The translations under genes were made by a program, and so were the position numbers. 22,855 nucleotides of DNA, taken from positions 1 to 22,855 of IMG/VR virus record IMGVR_UViG_3300046804_003253; one strand, 5' to 3'. Of the stretch, positions 8,097 to 15,354 are shown in pieces. The DNA is from a virus. Positions within the stretch are counted from its first letter, which is position 1. The number at the start of each line of letters is the position of its first letter. The notes below the pieces were generated by a model. That model was given only the letters and a program-made list of their open reading frames with translations. It had not been told where the DNA came from and searched no databases.

Positions 8097-8104
8097 TATT
8101 TATC
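8097..8104 (-). promoter_or_regulatory. Late promoter GATAAATA for gp14-gp15-Nudix (leaderless)
   Basis: Read on the minus strand, GATAAATA matches the T4 late element in 7 of 8 bases. Five bases (TCATT) separate it from the gp14 ATG. With T4 geometry (last A at -6), +1 falls exactly on the A of ATG at 8091. There is no Shine-Dalgarno. Confidence 0.7.
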
Positions 8105-8108
8105 GCCA

Positions 8109-8116
8109 GCTAAATA
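8109..8116 (+). promoter_or_regulatory. Late promoter GCTAAATA for gp13
   Basis: A variant late element with CTAAATA as its core, only 4 bp from the opposing gp14 promoter. Predicted +1 is near 8122, giving a 12-base leader that contains GAGG (8122-8125) before ATG 8134. Confidence 0.55.
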
Positions 8117-8133
8117 TACTTGAGGAACTAAAA

Positions 8134-8922
8134 ATGATAGATAATCCTGCTTCAACTGATTCAAATTCTACCCAAGAAAGAAACAAAGTTTTTGACTATG
8201 TTAAAACTATGCTGGGCGACGGCATGATTGACGTAGAAGTAGACTTAAAGCATATTGAAACTGCTCTTGACCGTGCTCTTAACAGATTTCGTCAACGAAG
8301 CCCCAATGCTGTTGAAGAAAGTTATCTATTTTTAGAACTATTGCAGGATGTAAACGAGTATAGGCTACCTGACGAAGTTATTGAAGTTCGTCAAGTATTC
8401 CGTAGAGCTATCGGCTCACGTACAGGTATGGGTGCAGGGGGAACATTGTTCGAACCATTCAATTTGGCCTACACAAACACTTACTTAATGAGCGGTAGTA
8501 TGATGGGCGGGTTAGCAACCTATGATTTATTTGCAGGATATCAAAAACTAGTAGGACGAATGTTTGGTAGTTATATTGAATTTAAGTGGAAGCCTACTAG
8601 CCATTTATTAACAATTCTACAACGCCCTTTTGCCCAAGGCGAACAAATATTAGTCCAGTCATATAATTTTAGACCTGATTGGGTTTTATTACAAGATACT
8701 TACGCAAAACAATGGTTGCGTGATTACACCTTAGCTATAACTAAGAAAATACTGGGCGAAGCCAGAAGTAAATTTAGCACAATAGCAGGTCCTACCGGTG
8801 GCGGCATGCAATTGAACGGTGCTGCCTTAAAACAAGAAGCCGATAAAGAAATAGAACTTTTAGACAAAGAACTAGAAACGTTAGTAGCAGGCGGAACTGG
8901 CTACACATTTGTAATTGGTTAA
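8134..8922 (+). CDS. 13: Neck protein gp13
   Basis: Head-completion/neck protein that partners gp14 at the portal. The 262 residues align in my memory along their length with marine T4-like gp13. Markers are a GDGMIDVEVD start of the fold, LDRALNRFRQRSPNAVEES, LPDEVIEVRQVFRR, GGTLFEPFNLAYTNTY, LFAGYQKLVGRMFG, LGEARSKFSTIAGPTGGG, and a C-terminal GTGYTFVIG. It has a GAGG ribosome site 8 bases upstream and its own late promoter. It runs opposite to gp14-gp15. Transcription may continue into the dNMP kinase gene 57 bp downstream, as no terminator is visible between them. Confidence 0.92.
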   Translation: MIDNPASTDSNSTQERNKVFDYVKTMLGDGMIDVEVDLKHIETALDRALNRFRQRSPNAVEESYLFLELLQDVNEYRLPDEVIEVRQVFRRAIGSRTGMGAGGTLFEPFNLAYTNTYLMSGSMMGGLATYDLFAGYQKLVGRMFGSYIEFKWKPTSHLLTILQRPFAQGEQILVQSYNFRPDWVLLQDTYAKQWLRDYTLAITKKILGEARSKFSTIAGPTGGGMQLNGAALKQEADKEIELLDKELETLVAGGTGYTFVIG

Positions 8923-8929
8923 ATATTTT

Positions 8930-8958
8930 TTGGCAAAATTTTAAATTTATTATATACT
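8930..8958 (+). promoter_or_regulatory. Sigma70-type promoter for the dNMP kinase
   Basis: TTGGCA (8930-8935) and TATACT (8953-8958) each differ by one base from TTGACA and TATAAT and are separated by exactly 17 bases. Predicted +1 is near 8965, followed by GGAGG (8971-8975) and ATG 8980. This looks like a host-polymerase (early) promoter inserted between late genes. Confidence 0.65.
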
Positions 8959-8979
8959 ATGTCATATCCTGGAGGCGCT

Positions 8980-9648
8980 ATGATTATTGGTATATGTGGA
9001 TTTATTGGGTCCGGCAAGGACACTATTGCAGATTATCTTGTTAACTATCACGGATTTAGAAGAGAAAGTTTTGCTAACAGTTTAAAAGATGCTGTAGCAC
9101 AAGTGTTTGGTTGGGACCGCACATTACTAGAAGGGCGTACAAAACAAGCCCGTGAATGGCGTGAACAAGTAGATCCATGGTGGGCAGAACGTTTGAACAT
9201 GCCTAATTTAACTCCACGCTGGGTATTACAATACTGGGGCACAGAAGTATGTCGCAAAGCCTTCCATGACGATATATGGATTGCTAGCCTAGAAAACAAA
9301 CTCCGTAATAGTAAAGACGATATTGTTATTTCAGACTGTCGTTTCCCTAACGAAATTAAATCAATTAAAGATGCAGGCGGCATTGTTATCCGTGTAGTTC
9401 GCGGGCCTGAACCCGAATGGTATGATGCCGCCGTTAGTATGAACCGTGGGGACAAAGGAAATATGAACTGGGCAATTAGCACAGATAAAATTAAAAAATT
9501 AGGGATACATGCTAGTGAAACAGCATGGGTCGGCACGGATTTTGATTTAGTTTTAACTAATGATAGCAGTATAGACGAATTATATTCTAAAATTAAAGAT
9601 CTGGTGTTAAATCACCTTGGCGCCAGCGAACTCCCTCTTTCTGCATAA
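8980..9648 (+). CDS. 1: Deoxynucleoside monophosphate kinase (T4 gp1-like)
   Basis: Phosphorylates dNMPs to dNDPs with ATP, supplying precursors for phage DNA synthesis. The P-loop G7-F-I-G-S-G-K-D-T15 is at the N-terminus. ISDCRFPNE and VIRVVRGPEP segments follow, typical of the phage dNMP kinase family, as does the HASE motif near residue 174. The start at 8980 (222 residues) is chosen over ATG 8959. GGAGG at 8971-8975 lies 4 bases before 8980, and 8959 would fall within or just after a -10 element, before the predicted +1. In T4, gene 1 is near genes 3, 2 and 4; here it sits between gp13 and gp18 with its own promoter. Its last 56 bases overlap the converging HNH gene. Confidence 0.92.
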   Translation: MIIGICGFIGSGKDTIADYLVNYHGFRRESFANSLKDAVAQVFGWDRTLLEGRTKQAREWREQVDPWWAERLNMPNLTPRWVLQYWGTEVCRKAFHDDIWIASLENKLRNSKDDIVISDCRFPNEIKSIKDAGGIVIRVVRGPEPEWYDAAVSMNRGDKGNMNWAISTDKIKKLGIHASETAWVGTDFDLVLTNDSSIDELYSKIKDLVLNHLGASELPLSA

Positions 9649-9928
9649 TACGTTGGCAGTTAGCACATATTGTTTTAAGATTAGATGATTTACAATTGTT
9701 TAAATTTCCATCAATATGAAATACATTAAACTGTTCTTGATGCTTGCTTTTAAAAGCACATTTATCACATTGTGATTTTTTATTGTAACCAGCCTGCGCC
9801 CATCTAGGTTTTTTTGGAAGGGCTTCTCGAGAACAAGTATCGCACTTCTTTCTATAATAAGGTTTACCTTCTTTATAATAGTTAATAGCACAGGGCTTTT
9901 GATTGCAGTTTTTACACAAAGGACGCAT
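9593..9928 (-). CDS. Small HNH endonuclease with zinc-binding cysteines
   Basis: A 111-residue nuclease of the HNH type. A cysteine cluster of treble-clef style (C5-x2-C8, C29-x2-C32, C54-x2-C57, C88-x2-C91) surrounds the HNH core FHIDGN (H71-D73-N75) and SNLKTIC. The C-terminus ends RWRQGDLTPDL, which I recall as a common ending for small phage HNH proteins. The frame is open up to ATG 10000, but I choose ATG 9928: the MRPLCKNC start fits the family and lies exactly 5 bases after a perfect TATAAATA late promoter. It may be a homing-type (selfish) nuclease or a packaging-linked nuclease; the sequence does not decide. It lies on the minus strand between two plus-strand genes and overlaps the kinase 3' end by 56 bp. 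Confidence 0.85.
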   Translation of the reverse strand: MRPLCKNCNQKPCAINYYKEGKPYYRKKCDTCSREALPKKPRWAQAGYNKKSQCDKCAFKSKHQEQFNVFHIDGNLNNCKSSNLKTICANCQRIMQKEGVRWRQGDLTPDL

Positions 9929-9933
9929 ATAGA

Positions 9934-9941
9934 TATTTATA
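9934..9941 (-). promoter_or_regulatory. Late promoter TATAAATA for the HNH gene (leaderless)
   Basis: A perfect T4 late consensus read on the minus strand. The spacer TCTAT places predicted +1 on the A of ATG 9928. There is no Shine-Dalgarno at normal distance. The arrangement TATAAATA-TCTAT-ATG is nearly identical to that at 14052-14067. Confidence 0.8.
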
Positions 9942-9998
9942 ACCGCCCTTTTCCGTGCCCTTTTTGTTTTATTAAACAGTAGTAAAAAGCCAAAATCC

Positions 9999-10006
9999 AC
10001 TAAATA
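9999..10006 (+). promoter_or_regulatory. Late promoter ACTAAATA for gp18
   Basis: An ACTAAATA element on the plus strand. Predicted +1 near 10012 gives a 25-base leader with GGAG (10026-10029) before the gp18 ATG at 10037. It is divergent from the HNH promoter 57 bp to the left. Confidence 0.55.
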
Positions 10007-10036
10007 CTAGAAGACATGTATTCGTGGAGATAAAAT

Positions 10037-13000
10037 ATGGCTCAACTTAATTCACCAGGTGTAAGTGTTACCGTTGTAGACGAAAGTTTTTACACACCGG
10101 CTGCGCCAGGCACAGTACCATTAATTATTGTAGCATCACAAGAAAATAAACAAAATGCTGCTGGTACAGGTACAGCACCAGGTACCTTAAAAGCAAATGC
10201 TGGTAAAGTGTATTTGCTAACAAGTCAATTAGATTTAGGCACTGCATTTGGCATCCCATACTTCGAGACCGACGCTAGTAATAATCCAGTTAATGCTAGC
10301 GAGTTAAATGAATATGGTTTGCAAGCAGCCTATAGTTTTTTAGGCGTAAGCAATCGTGCTTATGTTGTACGTGCTGATCTAGATACAGCACAACTATTAC
10401 CTAGTGCAGATGCTCCTGCAGGCGATCCTGCAGACGGAACATATTGGTTAGATACAGCTGATACAGTATTTGGTGTTTTTCAATGGGATGCAGATTCAGC
10501 AGAAAGCGGCGGCCAAACATTTAGTGTTCAAGCTGTAACTGTAATTACTGATAAGAATCTGTTAAGTAACCCTAATGATCTAACATCGATCCCTGCATCA
10601 AGTTTTGGTGCATTGGGTGATTATGCAATTGTTGCAACAACAAATTTAAACAAACTATACCTTAAAAAATTCCAAACAAACACTGCGGCTGGAACATGGG
10701 TAGAAGTTGGTTCTACAGCATGGGCAGCAAGTTGGCCAACAGCTATGGGAACTATTGCATCACCAAGCAGTATTCAAGCTACAGATACATTATCTATTAA
10801 TGGTAATGCAGTAACAATGACAGGTGTATCAAGCCTTAGTGCTTTAGTTACTGCTATTAATGCAACTACCGCTGTTACTGGATTAGGTATACATGCTTCT
10901 AGTGTTAATGATGTTTTAAATTTATATTCAACTGGTGTAGCTATTACCACATCAGGTTCTGTACTAGTAAAAGTAGGTATAGCCGCAGGAGAGTTTTTAG
11001 CACCTGCGTTGCAAATTAGTCCACACACTCAAATACCTTTATTCAAAGCAACAGACCATCCATTATCACAAAATGGTAATGCTTCAGGTAGTATATGGAT
11101 TAAAACTACAACAGTAAATCAGGGCGCACATTGGTTTATTAAAAAATACAATGCCGCTACAAGTAGCTGGGTTACTCAAAGTACACAATTATTTTCCACC
11201 CCAGAATCTGCATTGGCAACATTAGATACAACCGGTGGTGGCATTAACCTTGCGGCAGGCGCAGTTTACGTAAAATATAATGACGATGAAGGCACACCTA
11301 CAGAAGCATCATTTAAAGCATATTATCGCGCAAATGTTGGACCAACAAAGGTTACAACTGTGCCAATTGGTAGCAGTACACTTACAGCAGGTACAAATAC
11401 GTTTACATTAGCAGAAAGTGTAGTAGGCTCAGCTAATCCAAATGCTCCTACAACAATAACATTTACAGCGGCTGGTAATCAATCAGATGCTTCAACACTA
11501 GCATCAGCTTTGACAGCAGCTCTATCTAATTCAAAAGTTAGTGCTACATTAAATAGCAATAAGACAATTACATTAAGTCATAATGCTGGCGGAGAAATAA
11601 GATTTGTCGACGGCACTAATTCTCCATTGGCAGCTCTTTTTGCTGGATCTCCGGCAAATATCTATCCAGCACCTAGTGGTGTATCAGGTTCTTATGTAGC
11701 TAGTAATTGGTCACCAACAGTTGTTGATGATTTAGGTAATACAGTTGGCTTTGCAGTAGCAAGTGCAACAGCACCGGTAACAGATCCCGCAGATGGTCGT
11801 CTATGGTACAATTCAATGATTGACGAAATAGACATTATGATTCATGATGGTACAACATGGAAGGGATACCACAACGGCGGCATACCTGCATTAAATGGCC
11901 CTGCTCTCGATCCTAACGGCCCTATTGTAAGTGCAACAGAACCAAAATCTCAAAGTGACGGATCCGCCTTAGCAAATGGTGATTTGTGGATTGATACAAG
12001 CGATTTAGAAAACTTTCCAATGATTAATAGATATAATTATGCTACTAAAAAATGGGAAACTATTAATAATGCAGATCAAACAACAGAGAATGGTGTAGTG
12101 TTTCATGATGCACGTTGGAGCTCAGATGGGGCAGACTCAACACCTGCATCTATCCAGTCTCTATTAACTAGTAACTACTTAGATCCAGATGCTCCAGATC
12201 CTGCGTTATACCCAAAAGGTATCCTTTTATGGAATTTACGTCGCAGCGGATTTAATGTTAAAAAGTATGTAAGAAATTATATTGATACTAATGATCTAAA
12301 TCACAGGTCAGGAAACGAATTAATGTCTGGATATTTCCCTGATCGTTGGGTAAGTGAGGCAGCTAACCAACTAGATGGTTCAGGAAGTTTTGGACGTAAA
12401 GCTCAACGTGAAGTAGTACTAACAGCGTTAAACGCTCTAATTGGAAGTAATCAAGAAATTAGACAACCAGATTCAAGGGTATTTAATTTACTATCTTGCC
12501 CTGGATATTTAGAAACATTAAAACCATTAATTGGATTAAACACAGACAACGGACTAAGTGCATTTATCGTATCTGATAGCCCAGCTAGATTAACACCAGA
12601 TGCCACTACACTAAACAACTGGGGCAACAACGTTAACAAGGCAGCGGTAGACGGAGAGCAAGGCTTAATTTCTACAGATCCATATGCGGCAGTTTATTAT
12701 CCATGGGGTTACACAACAGATTTATTAGGTAACAACATTGTTGTTCCTCCAAGCCATATGATGCTACGCACAATTGCGTTAAGTGATAATGTAAGTTATC
12801 CATGGTTTGCACCAGCAGGTACACGCCGAGGCGGTATTACAAATGCAAGCTCTACAGGGTATGTAGATGGTATGACTGGCGAATTTACAACTGTTTCTTT
12901 AAATGTAGGACAAAGAGATACATTAGCTGATGTGCATGTTAACCCTATTACATACATCACCGGAACAGGTTTAGTTTGCTACGGTCAAAAAACACGCCAA

Positions 13001-13342
13001 CTTTCAGCAAGTAGTTTAGATCGTATCAACGTTGCCCGCTTAGTAATTTATCTACGTAGACAACTTGACATATTGGCAAAACCATATGTGTTTGAACCAA
13101 ATGACACAATTACAAGAAATGAAATTAAACACCAAGTAGAAAGTTTACTCTTAGAACTAGTTGGCCAACGTGCATTGTATGATTACTTAGTAGTATGTGA
13201 TACAAGTAATAATACTCCTGCAAGAATTGATCGTAACGAACTACACGTTGACATAGCTATTGAACCAGTAAAAGCAGTGGAATTTATTTACATTCCATTA
13301 CGTTTGAAAAACACTGGGGAAATTAAGGGTCTTGGAGCCTAA
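10037..13342 (+). CDS. 18: Contractile tail sheath protein gp18, greatly enlarged
   Basis: The sheath subunit that contracts to drive the tube through the cell envelope. The N-terminus (MAQLNSPGVSVTVVDES, LDLGTAFG) and the C-terminal 420 residues (GQRDTLADVHVNPI, INVARLVIYLRRQLD, an FEPND helix, LHVDIAIEPVKAVEFI) are family features. The length is 1101 residues against 659 in T4. The extra sequence, roughly residues 125-680, appears to be inserted after the N-terminal sheath region. It holds four repeated small modules with a (D)G-x-(Y/L/I)-W core at W137, W354, W590 and W651, typically followed by a (D/Y)-x-x-T-x-x-W strand. Between them, residues about 249-310 (DTLSINGNAVT ... ALVTAINATT ... 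DVLNLYSTG) resemble a flagellin hook-IN motif. The insertion probably decorates the outside of the sheath. First gene of the gp18-gp19 unit. Confidence 0.93.
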   Translation: MAQLNSPGVSVTVVDESFYTPAAPGTVPLIIVASQENKQNAAGTGTAPGTLKANAGKVYLLTSQLDLGTAFGIPYFETDASNNPVNASELNEYGLQAAYSFLGVSNRAYVVRADLDTAQLLPSADAPAGDPADGTYWLDTADTVFGVFQWDADSAESGGQTFSVQAVTVITDKNLLSNPNDLTSIPASSFGALGDYAIVATTNLNKLYLKKFQTNTAAGTWVEVGSTAWAASWPTAMGTIASPSSIQATDTLSINGNAVTMTGVSSLSALVTAINATTAVTGLGIHASSVNDVLNLYSTGVAITTSGSVLVKVGIAAGEFLAPALQISPHTQIPLFKATDHPLSQNGNASGSIWIKTTTVNQGAHWFIKKYNAATSSWVTQSTQLFSTPESALATLDTTGGGINLAAGAVYVKYNDDEGTPTEASFKAYYRANVGPTKVTTVPIGSSTLTAGTNTFTLAESVVGSANPNAPTTITFTAAGNQSDASTLASALTAALSNSKVSATLNSNKTITLSHNAGGEIRFVDGTNSPLAALFAGSPANIYPAPSGVSGSYVASNWSPTVVDDLGNTVGFAVASATAPVTDPADGRLWYNSMIDEIDIMIHDGTTWKGYHNGGIPALNGPALDPNGPIVSATEPKSQSDGSALANGDLWIDTSDLENFPMINRYNYATKKWETINNADQTTENGVVFHDARWSSDGADSTPASIQSLLTSNYLDPDAPDPALYPKGILLWNLRRSGFNVKKYVRNYIDTNDLNHRSGNELMSGYFPDRWVSEAANQLDGSGSFGRKAQREVVLTALNALIGSNQEIRQPDSRVFNLLSCPGYLETLKPLIGLNTDNGLSAFIVSDSPARLTPDATTLNNWGNNVNKAAVDGEQGLISTDPYAAVYYPWGYTTDLLGNNIVVPPSHMMLRTIALSDNVSYPWFAPAGTRRGGITNASSTGYVDGMTGEFTTVSLNVGQRDTLADVHVNPITYITGTGLVCYGQKTRQLSASSLDRINVARLVIYLRRQLDILAKPYVFEPNDTITRNEIKHQVESLLLELVGQRALYDYLVVCDTSNNTPARIDRNELHVDIAIEPVKAVEFIYIPLRLKNTGEIKGLGA

Positions 13343-13354
13343 TAGGAGAAAAAG

Positions 13355-13987
13355 ATGGCAATAGCAGCATTATCAAATTTTACAGTACCCTTAGCTAGCG
13401 ACCAAAGTTCAGCTACTCAAGGCCTGTTGATGCCAAAACTTCAATATAGATTTAGAATATCTTTTGAAGGGTTAGGCGGCTCAAAAGGGCAAAACACAGT
13501 TGAATTAACTAAACAAGTTACAGAGGCAGCAAGACCTACGCTTGAATATGAAGACCAAACAATCGACATTTACAATAGCAGAATTCACTATGCAGGCAAA
13601 TACAAATGGAGTCCAATAACAATAAAATTACGTGACGATGTTAATGGTTATGTAAGCAAATTAATTGGATTACAAAACCAAAGACAATTTGATTTTTATG
13701 AACAAAGTTCTGCGGCCAGTGCAGGTGAATATAAATTTACTATGCGAGTTGAAATGCTAGACGGCGGTAATGGCGCTCATAGTCCTAACGTTTTAGAAAC
13801 TTGGGAATGTTTGGGTTGCTATATTCAAAAAACTACGTATGGTAGTCTAGCCTATAAAAATAACGAAGTTGTTACAATAGAATTAAGCATAGTTTTTGAC
13901 AATGCTGTACAAACAGGCACTACAGCAGGTTTAGGAATTCAAGGTACTGATCAAACAAGAGGCGGAACAAAAACAACAGGCGGCTAA
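13355..13987 (+). CDS. 19: Tail tube protein gp19
   Basis: The subunit of the inner tail tube around which the sheath is built. The 210 residues contain a PKLQYRFRISFEGL opening strand, an LEYEDQTIDIYNSRIHYAGKY segment, WSPITIKLRDDV and a C-terminal NNEVVTIELSIVFDNAV strand, all typical of T4-like tube proteins. T4 gp19 is 163 residues; the extra length is a polar Gly/Thr/Gln-rich tail (residues about 188-210) and internal loops. AGGAG (13344-13348) lies 6 bases before the ATG and 12 bp separate it from gp18, so the two are co-transcribed. A terminator begins at the stop codon. Confidence 0.93.
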   Translation: MAIAALSNFTVPLASDQSSATQGLLMPKLQYRFRISFEGLGGSKGQNTVELTKQVTEAARPTLEYEDQTIDIYNSRIHYAGKYKWSPITIKLRDDVNGYVSKLIGLQNQRQFDFYEQSSAASAGEYKFTMRVEMLDGGNGAHSPNVLETWECLGCYIQKTTYGSLAYKNNEVVTIELSIVFDNAVQTGTTAGLGIQGTDQTRGGTKTTGG

Positions 13988-14016
13988 AAAAAAGCCTACT
14001 TTAAGTAGGCTTTTTT
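13987..14016 (+). terminator. Rho-independent terminator after gp19
   Basis: GCCTACT (13994-14000) pairs with AGTAGGC (14004-14010) around a 3-base loop, extended by A-T pairs, then TTTTTT (14011-14016). It closes the gp18-gp19 unit. Confidence 0.92.
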
Positions 14017-14051
14017 ATTATTTTTTATAATATAGTCATATAATCAAATAT

Positions 14052-14059
14052 AATAAATA
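14052..14059 (+). promoter_or_regulatory. Late promoter AATAAATA for the 14065 unit (leaderless)
   Basis: The element matches the T4 late consensus in 7 of 8 bases. Spacer TCTAT (5 bases) puts predicted +1 exactly on ATG 14065. There is no Shine-Dalgarno upstream. Confidence 0.75.
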
Positions 14060-14064
14060 TCTAT

Positions 14065-14988
14065 ATGGCATTTACTACCTCATCATCTGAACAGAATAAC
14101 AGTCAAGAAATACTAAAAACATGGCAACATGCCAGTAGAGTATTTGTTGACGATCAGTTTAGGCTTGCACCTAAAGCTGATTTTATGTTTCATGTTGCTT
14201 TCAACATAAACGCTAATGCAGTCAAAGATAAAAAATTAATAGAAAGCCATAGAAACGAAATAAATTTATTAGTAAAATCTGCCACCATTCCAAAGTTTGA
14301 AATAGATGTAACAAAAGCTAATCAATATAATAGAAAAAAAATAATACAAACTAGCCACAAATATGAAAATGTAACTATTAAGTTCCATGATGATAATATG
14401 AGTATTATTAATCACCTATGGCAAAATTATTATTCTCATTACTACGCAGATTCTACTTCTGCTCAAAAACCAGGAGCCTACACAAGAAATGCAACAAAAA
14501 ATTATGATTATGTTGTGGCGCCTTATGGGTTAGATAAAGGTACCGTAATACCTTTTTTTAACTATATAACAATTTACCAAATGGCTAGGCACGAATGGAT
14601 TAGTGCTAAATTAATCAATCCGGTAATTACAACCTGGGACGGCAGCACCTTAGATTATACTTCAAATAAAACACATGAAAATAGTATAACATTAGCTTAT
14701 GAAGCAGTTGCATACGATACGGGAGATGTAGAAACCGGAAGTCCGGAAGGATTTGCAGTAGAGCATTACGATACTGCTCCAAGCCCGCTAACAGGACAAA
14801 TTAATCTTACTTCAGCAAGCCCAACATTTGTCAGCTCACAACAATCTAATACTTTATCAAATTTAGTTCAAAAAGTAACACAAGTAAATCAAGCACAAAA
14901 TACTCAAAATTTATCTTCTACTACTAATCCAGTTTCTAATCAAAATTCTAATGGTAGTTTGCAAGGCTATAGTTTTCCAGGTACTTAA
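14065..14988 (+). CDS. Tube-fold-like tail protein (possible gp48/gp54-type or gp19-related)
   Basis: A 307-residue protein. The layout is that of tail tube proteins: an N-terminal strand ADFMFHVAFNI, then LLVKSATIPKFEIDV, a YNRKKIIQTSHKYENVTI strand with FHDD, a helix (NHLWQNYYSHYY) and a C-terminal strand ENSITLAYEAVAYD. The last 65 residues are Gln/Asn/Ser-rich and likely disordered. In T4 the tube-fold proteins are gp19, gp48 (tube cap) and gp54 (tube initiator). Its place after gp19 fits any of these, and I cannot choose. Its ATG is 5 bases after a late promoter without a ribosome site. The next two genes follow within 1 or 2 bases of the preceding stop, so the three form a tight unit. 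Confidence 0.6.
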   Translation: MAFTTSSSEQNNSQEILKTWQHASRVFVDDQFRLAPKADFMFHVAFNINANAVKDKKLIESHRNEINLLVKSATIPKFEIDVTKANQYNRKKIIQTSHKYENVTIKFHDDNMSIINHLWQNYYSHYYADSTSAQKPGAYTRNATKNYDYVVAPYGLDKGTVIPFFNYITIYQMARHEWISAKLINPVITTWDGSTLDYTSNKTHENSITLAYEAVAYDTGDVETGSPEGFAVEHYDTAPSPLTGQINLTSASPTFVSSQQSNTLSNLVQKVTQVNQAQNTQNLSSTTNPVSNQNSNGSLQGYSFPGT

Positions 14989-14990
14989 TC

Positions 14991-15353
14991 ATGTCAATTA
15001 ATTTACCAACAACAGCCTCTTCATCGGCACAAATAAAACAATTTTTAGATAAAAATTATAATAAAACTGTAAGTTTTCCAGCGGCAGATATAGATACATC
15101 AATAGCATTTTTTATGAAAAGAGGTTTTGATCAAACTAGTGCTATGTCAACTGCTATAACAGTTTTAAATCAAGCTAGGATTGAAAATGTTCCCGTTTTT
15201 CAAATACTTGACACATTTAAAAATTTAACAGATTTACAATTAAATCAAGTTGTAGCACAAATTGTAAACACGTATAGAGAAAAAACTAGCCTTTTAGGTT
15301 ATAGAACAGAAACTGTTATTGACCAATACGAGAGCAGAAATATTCTGGTATAA
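14991..15353 (+). CDS. Small helical protein, probable virion component
   Basis: A 120-residue, mainly alpha-helical protein. It opens MSINLPTTASSSAQIKQFLDK and includes FFMKRGFDQTSAMSTAI and FKNLTDLQLNQVVAQIVNT. The pattern (PTT start, FFxKRGF, DLQLxxxxxxIxNxxR, final SRN) is one I associate with small conserved proteins of T4-like phages of unassigned function. The ATG is 2 bases after the preceding stop and the stop is 1 base before the gp4 ATG, so translation is probably coupled across the three genes. No catalytic motif, membrane segment or signal is seen. Its neighbours suggest a role in tail or head completion; this is inference. Confidence 0.55.
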   Translation: MSINLPTTASSSAQIKQFLDKNYNKTVSFPAADIDTSIAFFMKRGFDQTSAMSTAITVLNQARIENVPVFQILDTFKNLTDLQLNQVVAQIVNTYREKTSLLGYRTETVIDQYESRNILV

Positions 15354-15354
15354 C

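Noticed and set aside
8959-8979. Upstream ATG of the dNMP kinase frame
   Set aside because: It directly follows the TATACT -10 element, so it precedes the predicted transcript start. GGAGG serves ATG 8980 instead, where the family-typical start begins.
9048-9536. 162-residue open frame on the minus strand inside the dNMP kinase gene
   Set aside because: It lies wholly antisense to a gene with clear P-loop and family motifs, has no promoter or ribosome site, and its translation shows no recognisable pattern.
9929-10000. N-terminal extension of the HNH frame to ATG 10000
   Set aside because: It would place the promoter TATAAATA inside the coding region and adds a basic/hydrophobic leader unlike the family. 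ATG 9928 fits both promoter spacing and protein pattern.
15319-15354. Upstream start for gp4
   Set aside because: It overlaps the preceding gene by 35 bp and precedes the family-like MAKFARGKF start, which lies 1 base after the upstream stop.
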